Origin: CALOCV01 sp942491955
GTDB taxonomy: Bacteria > Chlamydiota > Chlamydiia > Chlamydiales > CALOCV01
DNA: 64,000 nucleotides
Direction of reading: 5' to 3'
Assembly: GCA_942491955.1 (NCBI GenBank)
Contig: CALOCV010000015.1
Coordinates: 142,863 to 206,862 of the forward strand
The first letter of the stretch is position 1; every line of letters begins with the position of its first letter. This document shows, piece after piece, positions 36,558 through 45,847 of the stretch. A program made the position numbers and the translations under genes. The notes under the pieces were generated by a model, which was not told where the DNA came from, made no database searches, and saw only the letters and a program-made list of their open reading frames with translations.

Positions 36558-37506
36558 CTAGCCAGCCGAGCGGGGGTGGATGCCCTTTTCGGTCCCTGTC
36601 GCCGTGACGGGCCCGGTCTGGACAAGTGGGTTCGTCTCCAGGCGCTGCGGTCCCAGGCCGACCAGGCCCTCGAACGTTCCAGGGCCATGGACGACGAGGC
36701 TCCGGAAGGCCTGAGCGAAGGCGGCCGGCCGGGCGGCGCGCACCACGTTGATCATGTAGCGCGGCAACATGCGGCCGAAGAAGCGCTGCCAGTCGCGTCG
36801 TCCCGCCTGCCATTCGGCCAGCAGCGCGGCATCGGCACCGACCCATTTGCGTTCGGCGTCCATCACTTCCATCACCCCGTTGAGGAAGGCCGAGCGGCAG
36901 CGGGTCGGCATTGGCCCCGTGCCGACGGTATTCGACCACGATCTCACCATGCCGCGAGGCTGGGGCGATGTGCAGATGGCGCAGATAGAACTCGTAATCC
37001 TCGCCGTAGCGGATCGTGGCGTCGAAGCCGCCGAGGTCCCGGACCAGCGGGGTACGGAACAGCGCCGGCGGGGTCGGGATGCGCGGATGCAGCCCCATGG
37101 CATAGTCGAGCCAGCCCGGGCCCGGGCCCTGCTGCGTCGCCATCGGCCGTCCGGCGGCATCGATGCGCTGCAGGCGCCCGAAGGTGAAGGAGGCCTGCGG
37201 GTGCCAGCGCAGGGCCGCGAGGCCGATCGACACGCAATCGGGGCGCAGCACGTCGTCGCAATCGAGGAAGATCACGAAATCCCCGCTCGCCCGGGCCAAT
37301 CCGGCATTGCGCGCCGCCGAGACCCCGCCGTTCGCCTGGGCGATGCAAAGCGCGTCCGGATGGCGGCGGATCACCGTGAGACTGTCGTCGGCGGAGCCGT
37401 CATCGACGACGATCACCTCCATATCGGGATGGGTCTGAGCGAACCCGCTCTCGATCGCGCGGCCGACGAAATCCGCGCCGTTGTAGCAGGGGATGACAAT
37501 GGACAC
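36558..37506 (-). CDS. Family 2 glycosyltransferase, one frameshift
   Basis: GT-A fold: 'MSIVIPCYNGADFVGRAIES', 'VIVVDDGSADDSLTVI', 'NGGVSAARNAGLARASGDFV' and the metal-binding 'IFLDCDDVLRPD', then 'GGFDATIRYGEDYEFYLRHL', typical of GT2. The start is a GTG at 37506. The frame breaks near 36,895; in the next frame the protein continues 'SAFLNGVMEVMDAERKWVGA' to a stop at 36,558, about 315 residues in total. It probably adds a sugar to a surface polysaccharide; rfbC lies just upstream on the same strand. Donor and acceptor cannot be deduced. Confidence 0.85.
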
Positions 37507-37659
37507 CCGAGGTGTCCCCGCAGGGAACTCTCGTACATGACAACCACTCGTGACACCCGCCCTGCAGATCGGGACGATTTACCTAGAACTGTGCCGACTT
37601 ACCGCGAAACGGGTGCGAGTGGAGGCGCTGATCGCGCTGGAGATTAACGCGCGCCGCCC

Positions 37660-38208
37660 TCAGATCGGGATACCGGCCTTCGGGTCCACATCCGGCCAGG
37701 CCGCGTCCTTGTCGGAGATCGAGGTCACCGGCAGCGGCCAGTCGATGCCGAAGGTCGGATCGTCCCAGCGCACGCCACCCTCGGTGCCGGGCGTGTAGGG
37801 ATGGGACACCTGGTAGGTCACATGGGTCTCATCGCGCAGCGTCTGGAAGCCGTGGGCGAAGCCCACCGGCACGTAGAGCGCGCGGAAATTCTCCGCCGAC
37901 AGCTCGAAGCCCTCCCATTTCAGGTAGCTCGGGCTGTCGGGGCGCAGGTCGATGATCACGTCGAGGATCGCGCCCTGCGCCACGCGCACCACCTTCACCT
38001 CCGCATGGGGCGCCTTCTGGTAATGCATGCCGCGCAGGGTGCCTTTCGCGACGTTGTAGGAATAATTCGCCTGCGGGAACACGCTCACCAGGCCTGCCTT
38101 GGCGAATTCCTCGGCGCAGAAGGAGCGGGCGAAAAAGCCACGGTCGTCCTCGAACTTCCGCAGATCGATCAGCATCGCATCCTCGAGGCTCGTTTCGCTG
38201 AACTTCAT
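37660..38208 (-). CDS. rfbC: dTDP-4-dehydrorhamnose 3,5-epimerase family protein
   Basis: The product is 182 residues, the full length of RmlC/RfbC. Conserved motifs: 'DDRGFFARSFCAEEF', 'NYSYNVAKGTLRGMHYQKAP' with the substrate-binding Arg and His, 'VRVAQGAILDVIIDLRPDSP', and 'YVPVGFAHGFQTL' with its catalytic environment. It epimerises dTDP-4-keto-6-deoxy-glucose on the route to dTDP-L-rhamnose, or a related sugar. The rest of a rhamnose pathway (rmlA, B, D) is not in the window. It is divergent from the SAF-domain oxidoreductase (about 100 bases between starts). Confidence 0.93.
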   Translation of the reverse strand: MKFSETSLEDAMLIDLRKFEDDRGFFARSFCAEEFAKAGLVSVFPQANYSYNVAKGTLRGMHYQKAPHAEVKVVRVAQGAILDVIIDLRPDSPSYLKWEGFELSAENFRALYVPVGFAHGFQTLRDETHVTYQVSHPYTPGTEGGVRWDDPTFGIDWPLPVTSISDKDAAWPDVDPKAGIPI

Positions 38209-38309
38209 GCTTTCACTCCTGTATTGAGAGGTCGATTCGGACCGAGGCGCATCCTGCGCGATCTGCTCCGGCCGATACAGGGACAGGACCGGGAAAAGGA
38301 CAACAAACC

Positions 38310-39611
38310 ATGATCATCGTCGATACCGCGCTGGCGAAACGCGCCGCCGAGGGCCAGCCGCCGATCCGGGTCGGCATGATCGGGGCGGGCTTCATGGCCG
38401 CGGGTGTGGTGCTGCAGATCAACACCGCCTTCCGGGGCCAGATGCAGGTGGTCGCCATCGCCAACCGCACGCCGCAAAAGGCGGTGGAGGCCTATGCCGC
38501 CGCCGGTCAGGACGATGCGGTGATCTGCGACGAGGCCCCGGCGCTGGCCTGCGCCATCGAGGCCGGCCATGCGGCGGTGACCGCCGATCCGATGCTGGTC
38601 GCGACCTCCCCCCATGTCGATGTTCTCCTCGAGGTGACCGGCGCCATCGAGGAGGCCGCCCCGCTGGTGCTCGCCGCGATCGAGCACGGCAAGCACATCG
38701 TGCTGATGAACGCCGAGCTCGACGGCACCGTGGGACCGCTCCTGAAGGCGAAGGCGGCGGCGGCCGGCCTGATCTGCACCAATGTCGACGGCGACCAGCC
38801 CGGCGTGGAGATGAACCTCTTTCGCTTCGTGAAGGGCCTCGGCGTGCGCCCGGTGCTCTGCGGCAACATCAAGGGGCTGCAGGACCCGTACCGCAACCCC
38901 ACCACCCAGGCGGGCTTTGCCAAGCAATGGGGCCAGAACCCCTCGATGGTGACCTCCTTCGCCGACGGCACCAAGATCAGCTTCGAGCAGGCCATCGTCG
39001 CCAATGCCACCGGCATGAGTGTCGCCAAGCGCGGCATGCACGGCTTCACCGTCGAGGGCGGAACACCGATCACCGAGGCGGTGAAGCTCTACGATCCCGA
39101 GGAGCTGATGGCCGGCCCCGGCATCGTCGACTACGTGGTGGGCGCTGCCCCCGGCCCGGGCGTCTTCGTGCTCGGCACCATCGAGCATCCGCGCCAGCGC
39201 CACTATCTCAACCTCTACAAGCTCGGCGAGGGCCCGCTCTACTGCTTCTACACGCCCTACCATCTCTGCCATTTCGAGGTGCCCGCCACCATCGCGCGCG
39301 CCGCCCTCTTCCACGATGCCGCCATCGCCCCGATCGCCGGTCCGCTGGTCGAGGTGGTCACGCTGGCCAAGCGCGATCTGAAGGCCGGCGAGGAGATCGA
39401 CGAGCTCGGCGGCTACACCGTCTACGGCGAGGCCGAGACCGCGGCGGCGACCGCCTCGGGCGACCTGCTGCCCATCGGCGTCGCGGTCGGAGCCAGGCTC
39501 AAGCACGACCTGCCCAAGGACGCGGTGCTCACCTATGCCGACGTGCAGATCCCCGAAGGCCGGCTGATCGACGAATTGCGCAAGGAACAGGCGGCGCTGT
39601 TCGCAGAGTAG
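38310..39611 (+). CDS. NAD(P)-dependent homoserine dehydrogenase-like oxidoreductase with SAF domain
   Basis: The product is 433 residues. The N-terminal Rossmann fold (IRVGMIGAGFMAAGVVLQIN) and 'VLLEVTGAIEEAAPLVLAAI' resemble homoserine dehydrogenase. The middle has 'LICTNVDGDQPGVEMNLFRF' and 'GNIKGLQDPYRNPTTQAGFA'. The C-terminal ~100 residues form a SAF-like domain ('VVTLAKRDLKAGEEIDELGG'). The frame is intact, in contrast to many neighbours. It is not a canonical homoserine dehydrogenase because its aspartate-kinase partner and typical length are lacking. Homologues often accompany rfbC-like genes in polysaccharide loci, from memory, suggesting modified-sugar synthesis; this is inference. 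Confidence 0.82.
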   Translation: MIIVDTALAKRAAEGQPPIRVGMIGAGFMAAGVVLQINTAFRGQMQVVAIANRTPQKAVEAYAAAGQDDAVICDEAPALACAIEAGHAAVTADPMLVATSPHVDVLLEVTGAIEEAAPLVLAAIEHGKHIVLMNAELDGTVGPLLKAKAAAAGLICTNVDGDQPGVEMNLFRFVKGLGVRPVLCGNIKGLQDPYRNPTTQAGFAKQWGQNPSMVTSFADGTKISFEQAIVANATGMSVAKRGMHGFTVEGGTPITEAVKLYDPEELMAGPGIVDYVVGAAPGPGVFVLGTIEHPRQRHYLNLYKLGEGPLYCFYTPYHLCHFEVPATIARAALFHDAAIAPIAGPLVEVVTLAKRDLKAGEEIDELGGYTVYGEAETAAATASGDLLPIGVAVGARLKHDLPKDAVLTYADVQIPEGRLIDELRKEQAALFAE

Positions 39612-40758
39612 GGGTGCCGGATCGGTTCCGCGCGCGGAACGGGGACCTGTCCCGGCGCGTCTCGCACATCCCGGGCACGGCGGCGCGCCAGGCGGCGATC
39701 TGGTCGGTCGATGCCTCGGGCCCGAACGAGACCGGCAACGACATGTCGGAGCATGACAACGCCCTCGTTGGGGGCTTGCAGCGTGGGCGGCTTCCCCAGC
39801 CTGATCAGGCGTAACTGTCCGGGGACAGGACGCGAAAATCGCCCATGGCGGCGAATTCGGCGCAAGCTTCGGAAAAGGCGTGGTTTTCCGGGGCTGGAAT
39901 CCGGCTGGAAAGTGGCTGGAAACCGGCTTGCCAATTTGGCTGGGTTTCGCCCGGCGCCCTGACGGGAACAGAGCGCCCGGGGCCGTCGGTGTCAGAGCCG
40001 CAATCCGAGAAAGATCATCGCCGGCCGCTCCCCCGCCCGAGAGCGGGGCGGCGCAGGCGCAGGATGGAGAACAGGCGCTCGAGAGCTGCGATCGGCAGGA
40101 AGCGTCCGGCCGGGCTCAGGCCGGTCCGGGTCACGCGATTTGCCTCAGCCGGAAACGCGCGCGGTGGCGGGCGGGGCGGGCACGCTGGTTGCGGTGATCT
40201 CGATCCGGTTGGTCCAGTACCAGCGCCTTGTGGCTCAGGTGGCGTCGACATCGAGCGCGTCGCCGTCGACGGTTCCGTACAGACCACCGTGTGGGGGACG
40301 TCGGGGCGGATCGTGCGCGCGGTGAAATGGATCACGTCGCCGATCATCCTGGTCTCACAGGCGGACCAGCCGAAAATCAGGCTGCGGCCCCGGTCATGAG
40401 GCCGCGGAAGGTGGCGCGGATCCGGCGGCTTCCGTCGGGCGGCATCGAGGACCGTCCGGGTGTTGATCTCGTCCGCCCCTCAGGCCGCCACGCGCAGGCC
40501 CGTCCGCGCGGCAGGCGCGGCCTGCCCCTTGTGACACATGCGTCGGAAACGGCCCGGAACGGCGATAACACGGCGCCATGTTTCGCCGGGGATTTTGGGC
40601 GCGGGGTTTTTCAGCGTTTTTGGCGCCTTGGTGCCGGGTGTCACAAACGACCGTTTTTGACGTCGCACTGGTCTACAGACACAACCTCCGCATGTGCGTT
40701 TGAGGATTCCGATAGCGACTTCTACAATCGGTCTTTGTCAGGTGGGTAGACGCCTTCC
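39612..40758. other. 1.1-kb region without a supportable gene
   Basis: Several short open frames exist on both strands, but none has a recognisable domain, a good ribosome-binding site or consistent coding character. A minus-strand stretch at about 40,190-40,420 ('LIFGWSACETRMIGDVIHFT') has a protein-like feel over two frames and may be a broken gene. No IS ends were seen. Confidence 0.5.
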
Positions 40759-40872
40759 TTGACCGGCAGTGCAAGCGTGTTTGCTGTCAAGCCCGTGTGC
40801 GCCCGCGCGACCCTAGTCGAAGCGATCTGCCCGAAAAACCCACACCAAGGCATCAACTGCAAGGAGGAATCC

Positions 40873-41358
40873 ATCACTTACGCGAAGCTATTGAGAGCCG
40901 CCATCGGCGGTGCTGTCGCGATCGTCATTGCCAACATCGTGAGCAACATCCTGTTCTTTCAACTCGGCCGACCGCTTCTTTTTGAGAACGAAATTCAAAG
41001 CGCAAAGGTCATAGCGGTTCTGTTCGAAATGGAACCACCTCCCCTAATGTTCAGGAACGGTCCGCTTTACATGGCCATCGCCGCAGTGATTGGCGTTGTC
41101 CACGGTCTGGTCTTCTATTGGATCGAGCCTGCTTTGCCGCACGGGATCGTCGCGCGTGGACTGGCTTTCGCTGCCATCCTATGGGCGCTTATGGCGCTAT
41201 ACTTCGAGTTCCACACACCCTTCAACATGTTCGGCGAACCGGTCGCACTTGTCGCAGTCGAGCTTGTGTTCTGGATCGCGGTCACTGCAGCCCAAGGCCT
41301 CGTCCTGTCCATGATCTACGGGAGGGGTCGGCATGAATTGGCAAGCCCTGTGGAATGA
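40873..41358 (+). CDS. Small membrane protein of four helices, apparent ATC start
   Basis: The product is about 161 residues with four hydrophobic segments ('AAIGGAVAIVIANIVSNILF', 'MAIAAVIGVVHGLVFYWIEP', 'GLAFAAILWALMALYFEF', 'VALVAVELVFWIAVTAAQGL'). A perfect AAGGAGG lies at 40861-40867, and the codon at the right distance (40873) is ATC, continuing TYAKLLRAAIGG. An ATG-to-ATC error, or a rare ATC start, is likely; a start further upstream (40759) has no support. Its 3' end overlaps the DUF2306-like gene (26 bases), so the two are probably co-transcribed. Function unknown. Confidence 0.7.
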   Translation: MTYAKLLRAAIGGAVAIVIANIVSNILFFQLGRPLLFENEIQSAKVIAVLFEMEPPPLMFRNGPLYMAIAAVIGVVHGLVFYWIEPALPHGIVARGLAFAAILWALMALYFEFHTPFNMFGEPVALVAVELVFWIAVTAAQGLVLSMIYGRGRHELASPVE

Positions 41359-41729
41359 CGGCGCAGTCATTTCCGTTCACGCGCTCGTCGCTCTCCTTGC
41401 GATGGGTGCGGGGGCGATTCAGCTCTTGGCTCCCAAAGGGACGATCACGCACAAGACGCTTGGCTATGTCTGGGTTGGCGCCATGGGTGTGGTCGCGGTG
41501 TCGAGTTTCTGGATCCATGAGTTCCAATGGTTTGGGCCGTTTTCGATCATTCACGTCCTTTCGCTCCTGGTCCTTGCCACATTGATCTACTCCATTCGCG
41601 CGATCCGTCCGGGGAGCGTCACGGCGCACCGCAACTCGATGATCCAGTCTTGCACTGGCCCTCGTGCTTACAGGAGCATTCACACTCGTGCCGGGCCGTA
41701 CGATGCATGCCGTCATCTTTGGAGGATGA
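41333..41729 (+). CDS. DUF2306-like membrane protein, one frameshift
   Basis: The product begins 'MNWQALWNDGAVISVHALVA' and carries 'TITHKTLGYVWVGAMGVVAV', 'FWIHEFQWFGPFSIIHVLSL' and 'GSVTAHRNSMIQ', the order seen in DUF2306 proteins. After 41,650 one base must be dropped; the next frame then reads 'LALALVLTGAFTLVPGRTMH' and 'AVIFGG' to a TGA at 41727-41729, about 131 residues. An extra T is the simplest error. Four membrane helices are expected. It overlaps the preceding membrane-protein gene. Function unknown. Confidence 0.8.
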
Positions 41730-41905
41730 TCGGACATGGTTGGGTTCTGGTCGCCCCTCGGTTGAGCCCGCGCATGCGGCCGATAACCACCGTTTCTGAC
41801 CGGGAGGTATTGGCCAGGGGTTTTTGACCGACACCGAATGGGCTCAACCGTACTCACGAGATATTTCACTTGGCCAAGGGCGCTCCGGTTCGATAAGCCG
41901 TCACT

Positions 41906-42418
41906 ATGGCGTACGACTACGAACAACTCTATCAATCCACGCCCAATGCACTTGGCGGGCCGACACAGGTTTTCGTGGATTTCTTTGCTGCGCGATCTGA
42001 CGGAAGCCTGCGTGTCTTGGACATCGGGTGCGGACAGGGGCGCGATGCTTTGTTTATCGCCCGGGCCGGGCACAGCGTTCTGGCCATCGACCTGTCACCA
42101 AGCGGAATTCGCGACCTGAACAACGTTGCCAAAGCGGAAAATCTCGATGCCTCGGGCATTGTCGCCGATATCACCGAGTACGAGCCGGAAGGGAAGTTCG
42201 ACGTCGTTCTAATCGACAGAACGCTCCACATGCTCGATGAAACAGATCGCCAGACAGCGCTCCGCACTCTTCTTGATCACATTGACCACGGTGGCTGGTG
42301 CTTGATCGCCGACGAACGCACCAATATCGCAGGATTCAAGCGGGTTGTGGCTTCTCGCCGCGAGGAGTGGGAGATCGTGAAAGAGCAGAAAGGTTATCTG
42401 TTCCTCCGCAGGGCATAG
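41906..42418 (+). CDS. Class I SAM-dependent methyltransferase
   Basis: The product is 170 residues. Motif I is 'RVLDIGCGQGRDALFIARAG' and the acidic post-I loop is 'VLAIDLSPSGIRDL'; 'DASGIVADITEYEPEGKFDV' and 'VLIDRTLHML' follow. The layout resembles TehB-type small methyltransferases. The substrate cannot be deduced. The frame is intact. About 180 bases separate it from the DUF2306 gene, and that gap holds no recognisable feature. GC content here is lower than in the flanking polysaccharide genes. Confidence 0.85.
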   Translation: MAYDYEQLYQSTPNALGGPTQVFVDFFAARSDGSLRVLDIGCGQGRDALFIARAGHSVLAIDLSPSGIRDLNNVAKAENLDASGIVADITEYEPEGKFDVVLIDRTLHMLDETDRQTALRTLLDHIDHGGWCLIADERTNIAGFKRVVASRREEWEIVKEQKGYLFLRRA

Positions 42419-42477
42419 CGCCAAACAGGCCAAAACTCATCGTTTCTGTCACCGGCGAAAACCACCGTTTTCGACCC

Positions 42478-43599
42478 TCACGCCGCCGCCCTTGACCCCG
42501 TCGCCGCCAGCACATCCTCGGCGATGGCGAGCGAGGCGGTCAGGCCCGGGCTCTCGATGCCGTAGAGGTTGATCAGCCCGTCGAGGCCGTGGGTTTCGGG
42601 GCCTTGAATCGTAAAATCGGTGGCGTCTCCGCCCCTGGGGAAGAGCTTGGGGCGGATGCCGGTATAGTCGGGCAGGAGCGCGCCGTCGGGCAGGGCGGGC
42701 CAGTAGCGGCGGATCGCATCATAGAAGCTGTCGCCGCGGGTCGCATCGAGGCTGTAATCGATGCCGTCGATCCATTCGGTGTCGGGCCCGAAGCGGCCGC
42801 TGCCCTGCAGGTCGAGGGTGAGATGCACGCCGAGCCCGTCGCGTTCCGGCACCGGATAGATCAGGCGCGAGAACGGCACCCGCCCCGACACGCCGAAATA
42901 ATTGCCCTTGCAGTAATGCACCTCCCGGCGATGCGGCGCGGCGAGGCCCTCGATGCCGTCCGCGACCCGGCCCGCGAAGAGGCCGGCTGCGTTCACCAAG
43001 AGGTCGCAGGCGAAGGTCACGGTCTCGCCATGGCTCTCCGCACGCAGGGCGAAGCCGCCGCCGGGCAGGGGGGTCGCGCCGAGAAAGCGGGTGTGGAAGG
43101 CGATCATCGCGCCGTGATCCTCGGCCTCGCCCTGCAGGCTCAGCATCAGGGAATGGCTGTCGATGATGCCCGTCGAGGGCGACAGCAGCCCCGCCACGCC
43201 GCGCAGGGCCGGCTCCATGCGGTTGAGATCCGCGGCATCGAGCGGTTCGAGATCGGGCACGCCGTTGGCCGCGGCCTTCGCGCGGATGCCCGCGAGCGCG
43301 CCTTCCTGCTCGGGGTCGGTGGCGACGATGATCTTGCCCAGGCGTCGATGCGGCACGCCGCGCGCCGCGCAATAGGCGTAGAGCAGGTGCTTGCCGCGCA
43401 CGCAGAGCCGGGCCTTGGCGGAATCCTGCGGATAATAGATGCCCGCATGGATCACCTCGGAATTGCGCGAGGAGGTATGGCTGCCGATCAGCCCCTCGGC
43501 CTCGAGCACCACCACCTCGCGCCCCGCGACGCTGAGCGCGCGCGCCACCGCGAGCCCCACCACGCCCGCGCCCACGACGATGCAATCGACCCTGTCCAT
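42478..43599 (-). CDS. FAD-dependent oxidoreductase, LhgO (L-2-hydroxyglutarate oxidase)-like
   Basis: The product is 373 residues from the ATG at 43599 (GGAG 7 bases upstream; an ATG three bases earlier is too close). The FAD motif is 'VDCIVVGAGVVGLAVARALS', and 'EGLIGSHTSSRNSEVIHAGI' followed by YYP is the marker of the L-2-hydroxyglutarate oxidase/dehydrogenase branch. 'HYCKGNYFGVSGRVPFSRLI' and 'YTGIRPKL' also fit. It would oxidise L-2-hydroxyglutarate to 2-oxoglutarate. The frame is intact. No partner genes are adjacent. Confidence 0.88.
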   Translation of the reverse strand: MDRVDCIVVGAGVVGLAVARALSVAGREVVVLEAEGLIGSHTSSRNSEVIHAGIYYPQDSAKARLCVRGKHLLYAYCAARGVPHRRLGKIIVATDPEQEGALAGIRAKAAANGVPDLEPLDAADLNRMEPALRGVAGLLSPSTGIIDSHSLMLSLQGEAEDHGAMIAFHTRFLGATPLPGGGFALRAESHGETVTFACDLLVNAAGLFAGRVADGIEGLAAPHRREVHYCKGNYFGVSGRVPFSRLIYPVPERDGLGVHLTLDLQGSGRFGPDTEWIDGIDYSLDATRGDSFYDAIRRYWPALPDGALLPDYTGIRPKLFPRGGDATDFTIQGPETHGLDGLINLYGIESPGLTASLAIAEDVLAATGSRAAA

Positions 43600-43772
43600 C
43601 ATCTCGCTCCGACCTGCCGGCATCCCGAAGACGGGTGCCGCTCCCGCAATCCCGTATCGCAGTTGCGAAATGGTAACCAGCCCAGGGACCGGCTTCCATC
43701 CTCATGTCGATCCGGGCCAGATGGATGTCCGTCCCGCAGGGGCGGCACGGCTCTGCCACACCGGGAGTGCCC

Positions 43773-43958
43773 ATGTCCTCCGAGCGTTCCGTCCCTCCGA
43801 CCGACACAGCACCGCTGCCGGTCCACATCGGTCATCACAAGACCGCGACCGGCTGGACACGGGACATGCCGTTCCGGCCAGCCTGCGACTGCCAGCCGCA
43901 GGAGCGCGCCGCTTCCGGACCCAAAGCAGCGCTTCGGCTGCTTCCCGCCGGGCATTAA
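43773..43958 (+). pseudogene. Possible N-terminal remnant of a sulfotransferase gene
   Basis: The short frame reads PLPVHIGHHKTATGWTRDMP, which resembles the PAPS-binding loop at the start of bacterial sulfotransferases (HIGxHKTGTTWLQ). Nothing downstream continues the family, and the frame closes at 43,958. It lies in the otherwise empty 43,600-44,089 gap. Confidence 0.4.
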
Positions 43959-44089
43959 CCCTGCAGGCAGCTTTTTCGCGCAGCCGATGGCGGGCGTGAA
44001 AATATTGAGATAGGAATACCGTTAAAAATCGGGATATCGCGGAGTCGGCCATGAGGTGCCGTCTTCCGTTTGGGAAAAGGAACAATATC

Positions 44090-45553
44090 ATGGCAAAATT
44101 CATCGGGACCGAAAACGACGACGTTCTGCGCGGCGGCTCGGGCAACGACGTCATCCGGGGGCTCGGCGGCAATGACGATCTGTCCGGCCGCAGCGGCAAC
44201 GACCGGATGACCGGCGACGCCGGCGATGACATCCTCAACGGCGGCGGCGGCGGAGCCGACCGGCTCGATGGCGGCGACGGCGCCGACGAACTCGACGGTG
44301 GCAAGGGCAATGACCGGCTCATCGGCGGCGACGGCAACGACATCCTCGATGGCGGCAATGGCAATGACCTGATCGAGCCCGGCTCGAATATCGGCTTCGG
44401 CGATATCGTGCTGGGCGGCCGCGGCAACGACACCATCGATCTCTCCGGCGGCGGCAACGCCTACTGGCTCGACTACGGCGGCCTGTCCCAGAACCTGAAG
44501 ATCACGGTCAACAAGACGGGCGGCACCGTGGACAAGGGTGCGCTCGGGACCGACAGCATCATCGGCCTCGACGCCTTTTTCGGAGGCGGCGGCCTGAACC
44601 TGATCGGGGGCAGCGGTGACGACATCATCAAGGCCAATGTCGCCGAAGGCCTCTTCGTGCGCATGATCGGCGGCGATGGCGCCGACCGCTTCATCGGGGG
44701 AGACGGCTTCGACCAGGTGCTCCTGCGCGCGAACGGCGACACCGGCGTGAAGGTGCAGGTGAAAAGCTACAAGAACGGCATGAACGGCACGCGCCATCGA
44801 CGCCTGGGGCAACCAGGACGTCTTCCGCAGATCGACGAGGTGCGCGGTTCCACGGCCGAAGACATGCTCGTCGGCGGCTCGGGACGCGACAACTTCGCCA
44901 ATTCCGAGGGCAATGACATCGTCAACGGCCGGGGCGGCGCCTTTGATGCCATCCGCTACAATCAGGTCACCGTGCAGAGCGTGAAGATCAATCTCGAGAA
45001 CCAGACCGGCGAGATCGTGATGAATGCAGGCACCTTCACCGACACGCTGCGCAACATGGAGGTGATCAGCGGATCCCGGGAAGGCAACGACATCATTGTC
45101 GGAAGCGACGCCGACGAGCGCCTCACGGCCTTCGCGGGCGACGACCTTCTCTCGGGTCGTGGCGGCAACGACAGGCTGTTCGGCGGGGACGGAAACGACG
45201 ACCTGCGCGGCAATGACGGGAAAGATCGGCTGTTCGGCGAGAACGGGAACGACGCGCTGAGGGGCGGCGACGGCGACGACACGCTCACCGGCGGCAAGGG
45301 CCGCGACACCCTCGAGGGCGGCGACGGGGCGGACACCTTCGAGTTCGCCACCGGTGACGGCAGAAACAACCGGATCACCGACATGACGCTTGGCGAGGAT
45401 GTCATCCGTATCCTCGACGGGGCGGCCTCCTTCGCGGATCTCAACATCTCGAACAATGGCGACGATGCGGTCGTCGCTTTTTCCAACGTCCGGGTGTTCC
45501 TCGAAGACGTGGACAGCGCAGCGCTCGACGCCGGCGATTTCCTGTTCGCCTGA
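44090..45553 (+). CDS. RTX calcium-binding repeat protein
   Basis: The product is about 487 residues from the ATG at 44090 (AAAGGAAC upstream), preferred over 44051. It begins directly with RTX nonapeptides (GGSGNDVIRGLGGNDDLSGR and more), has a non-repeat core (about 115-330), and ends with a second RTX array (GGNDRLFGGDGNDDLRGNDG) plus a typical type I secretion C terminus ('DTFEFATGDGRNNRITDMTL', ending AGDFLFA). It is likely exported by a type I system not present here. The segment 44,793-44,832 reads better in another frame (AIDAWGNQDVFR), showing a compensated -1/+1 indel pair. Confidence 0.88.
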   Translation: MAKFIGTENDDVLRGGSGNDVIRGLGGNDDLSGRSGNDRMTGDAGDDILNGGGGGADRLDGGDGADELDGGKGNDRLIGGDGNDILDGGNGNDLIEPGSNIGFGDIVLGGRGNDTIDLSGGGNAYWLDYGGLSQNLKITVNKTGGTVDKGALGTDSIIGLDAFFGGGGLNLIGGSGDDIIKANVAEGLFVRMIGGDGADRFIGGDGFDQVLLRANGDTGVKVQVKSYKNGMNGTRHRRLGQPGRLPQIDEVRGSTAEDMLVGGSGRDNFANSEGNDIVNGRGGAFDAIRYNQVTVQSVKINLENQTGEIVMNAGTFTDTLRNMEVISGSREGNDIIVGSDADERLTAFAGDDLLSGRGGNDRLFGGDGNDDLRGNDGKDRLFGENGNDALRGGDGDDTLTGGKGRDTLEGGDGADTFEFATGDGRNNRITDMTLGEDVIRILDGAASFADLNISNNGDDAVVAFSNVRVFLEDVDSAALDAGDFLFA

Positions 45554-45642
45554 CAGCGCATCCCCGGCTGGCATGTCAGCCTCTTGGCCGCAGGACTCAC
45601 TGCGGCCCAAAGGTTAGCCGATATTATTCATTATGATAAATA

Positions 45643-45667
45643 GGCGCCGAGCTTGAGGCCCGGCGCC
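45643..45667. terminator. GC-rich hairpin after the RTX gene
   Basis: GGCGCCG pairs with CGGCGCC around an 11-base loop, 90 bases after the RTX stop. There is no T-run, so it may be a weak terminator or only a fold-back. The rest of the 45,554-45,847 gap holds nothing recognisable. Confidence 0.35.
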
Positions 45668-45847
45668 TGCGGGTCTCCCCCGGGGACTGGCCACGTCCCG
45701 AGTCAGATATCGACTACCGCCCGGTTGTCCCGTTCCCGGCACCGCGGCCACGAATCCCGCGCTCCGAGGCCGCGGCACCCCAAGATGCCTTGACCCCGAT
45801 ATCCGCCTCCGTGCATCTGGGCCGGGCGTGCTGACGAAGGGAACTCC

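Noticed and set aside
38205..39506. 433-codon open frame antisense to the SAF-domain oxidoreductase
   Set aside because: It is the mirror of a well-conserved gene in GC-rich DNA; the protein is low-complexity His/Gly/Ala-rich with no domain.
42589..44013. 474-codon plus-strand frame opposite the LhgO-like gene
   Set aside because: The FAD-protein on the minus strand is intact and recognisable; this frame has no ribosome-binding site or domain.
43955..45610. 551-codon open frame antisense to the RTX gene
   Set aside because: The opposite strand encodes textbook RTX repeats; the antisense Ala/Val-rich repeat is their shadow.
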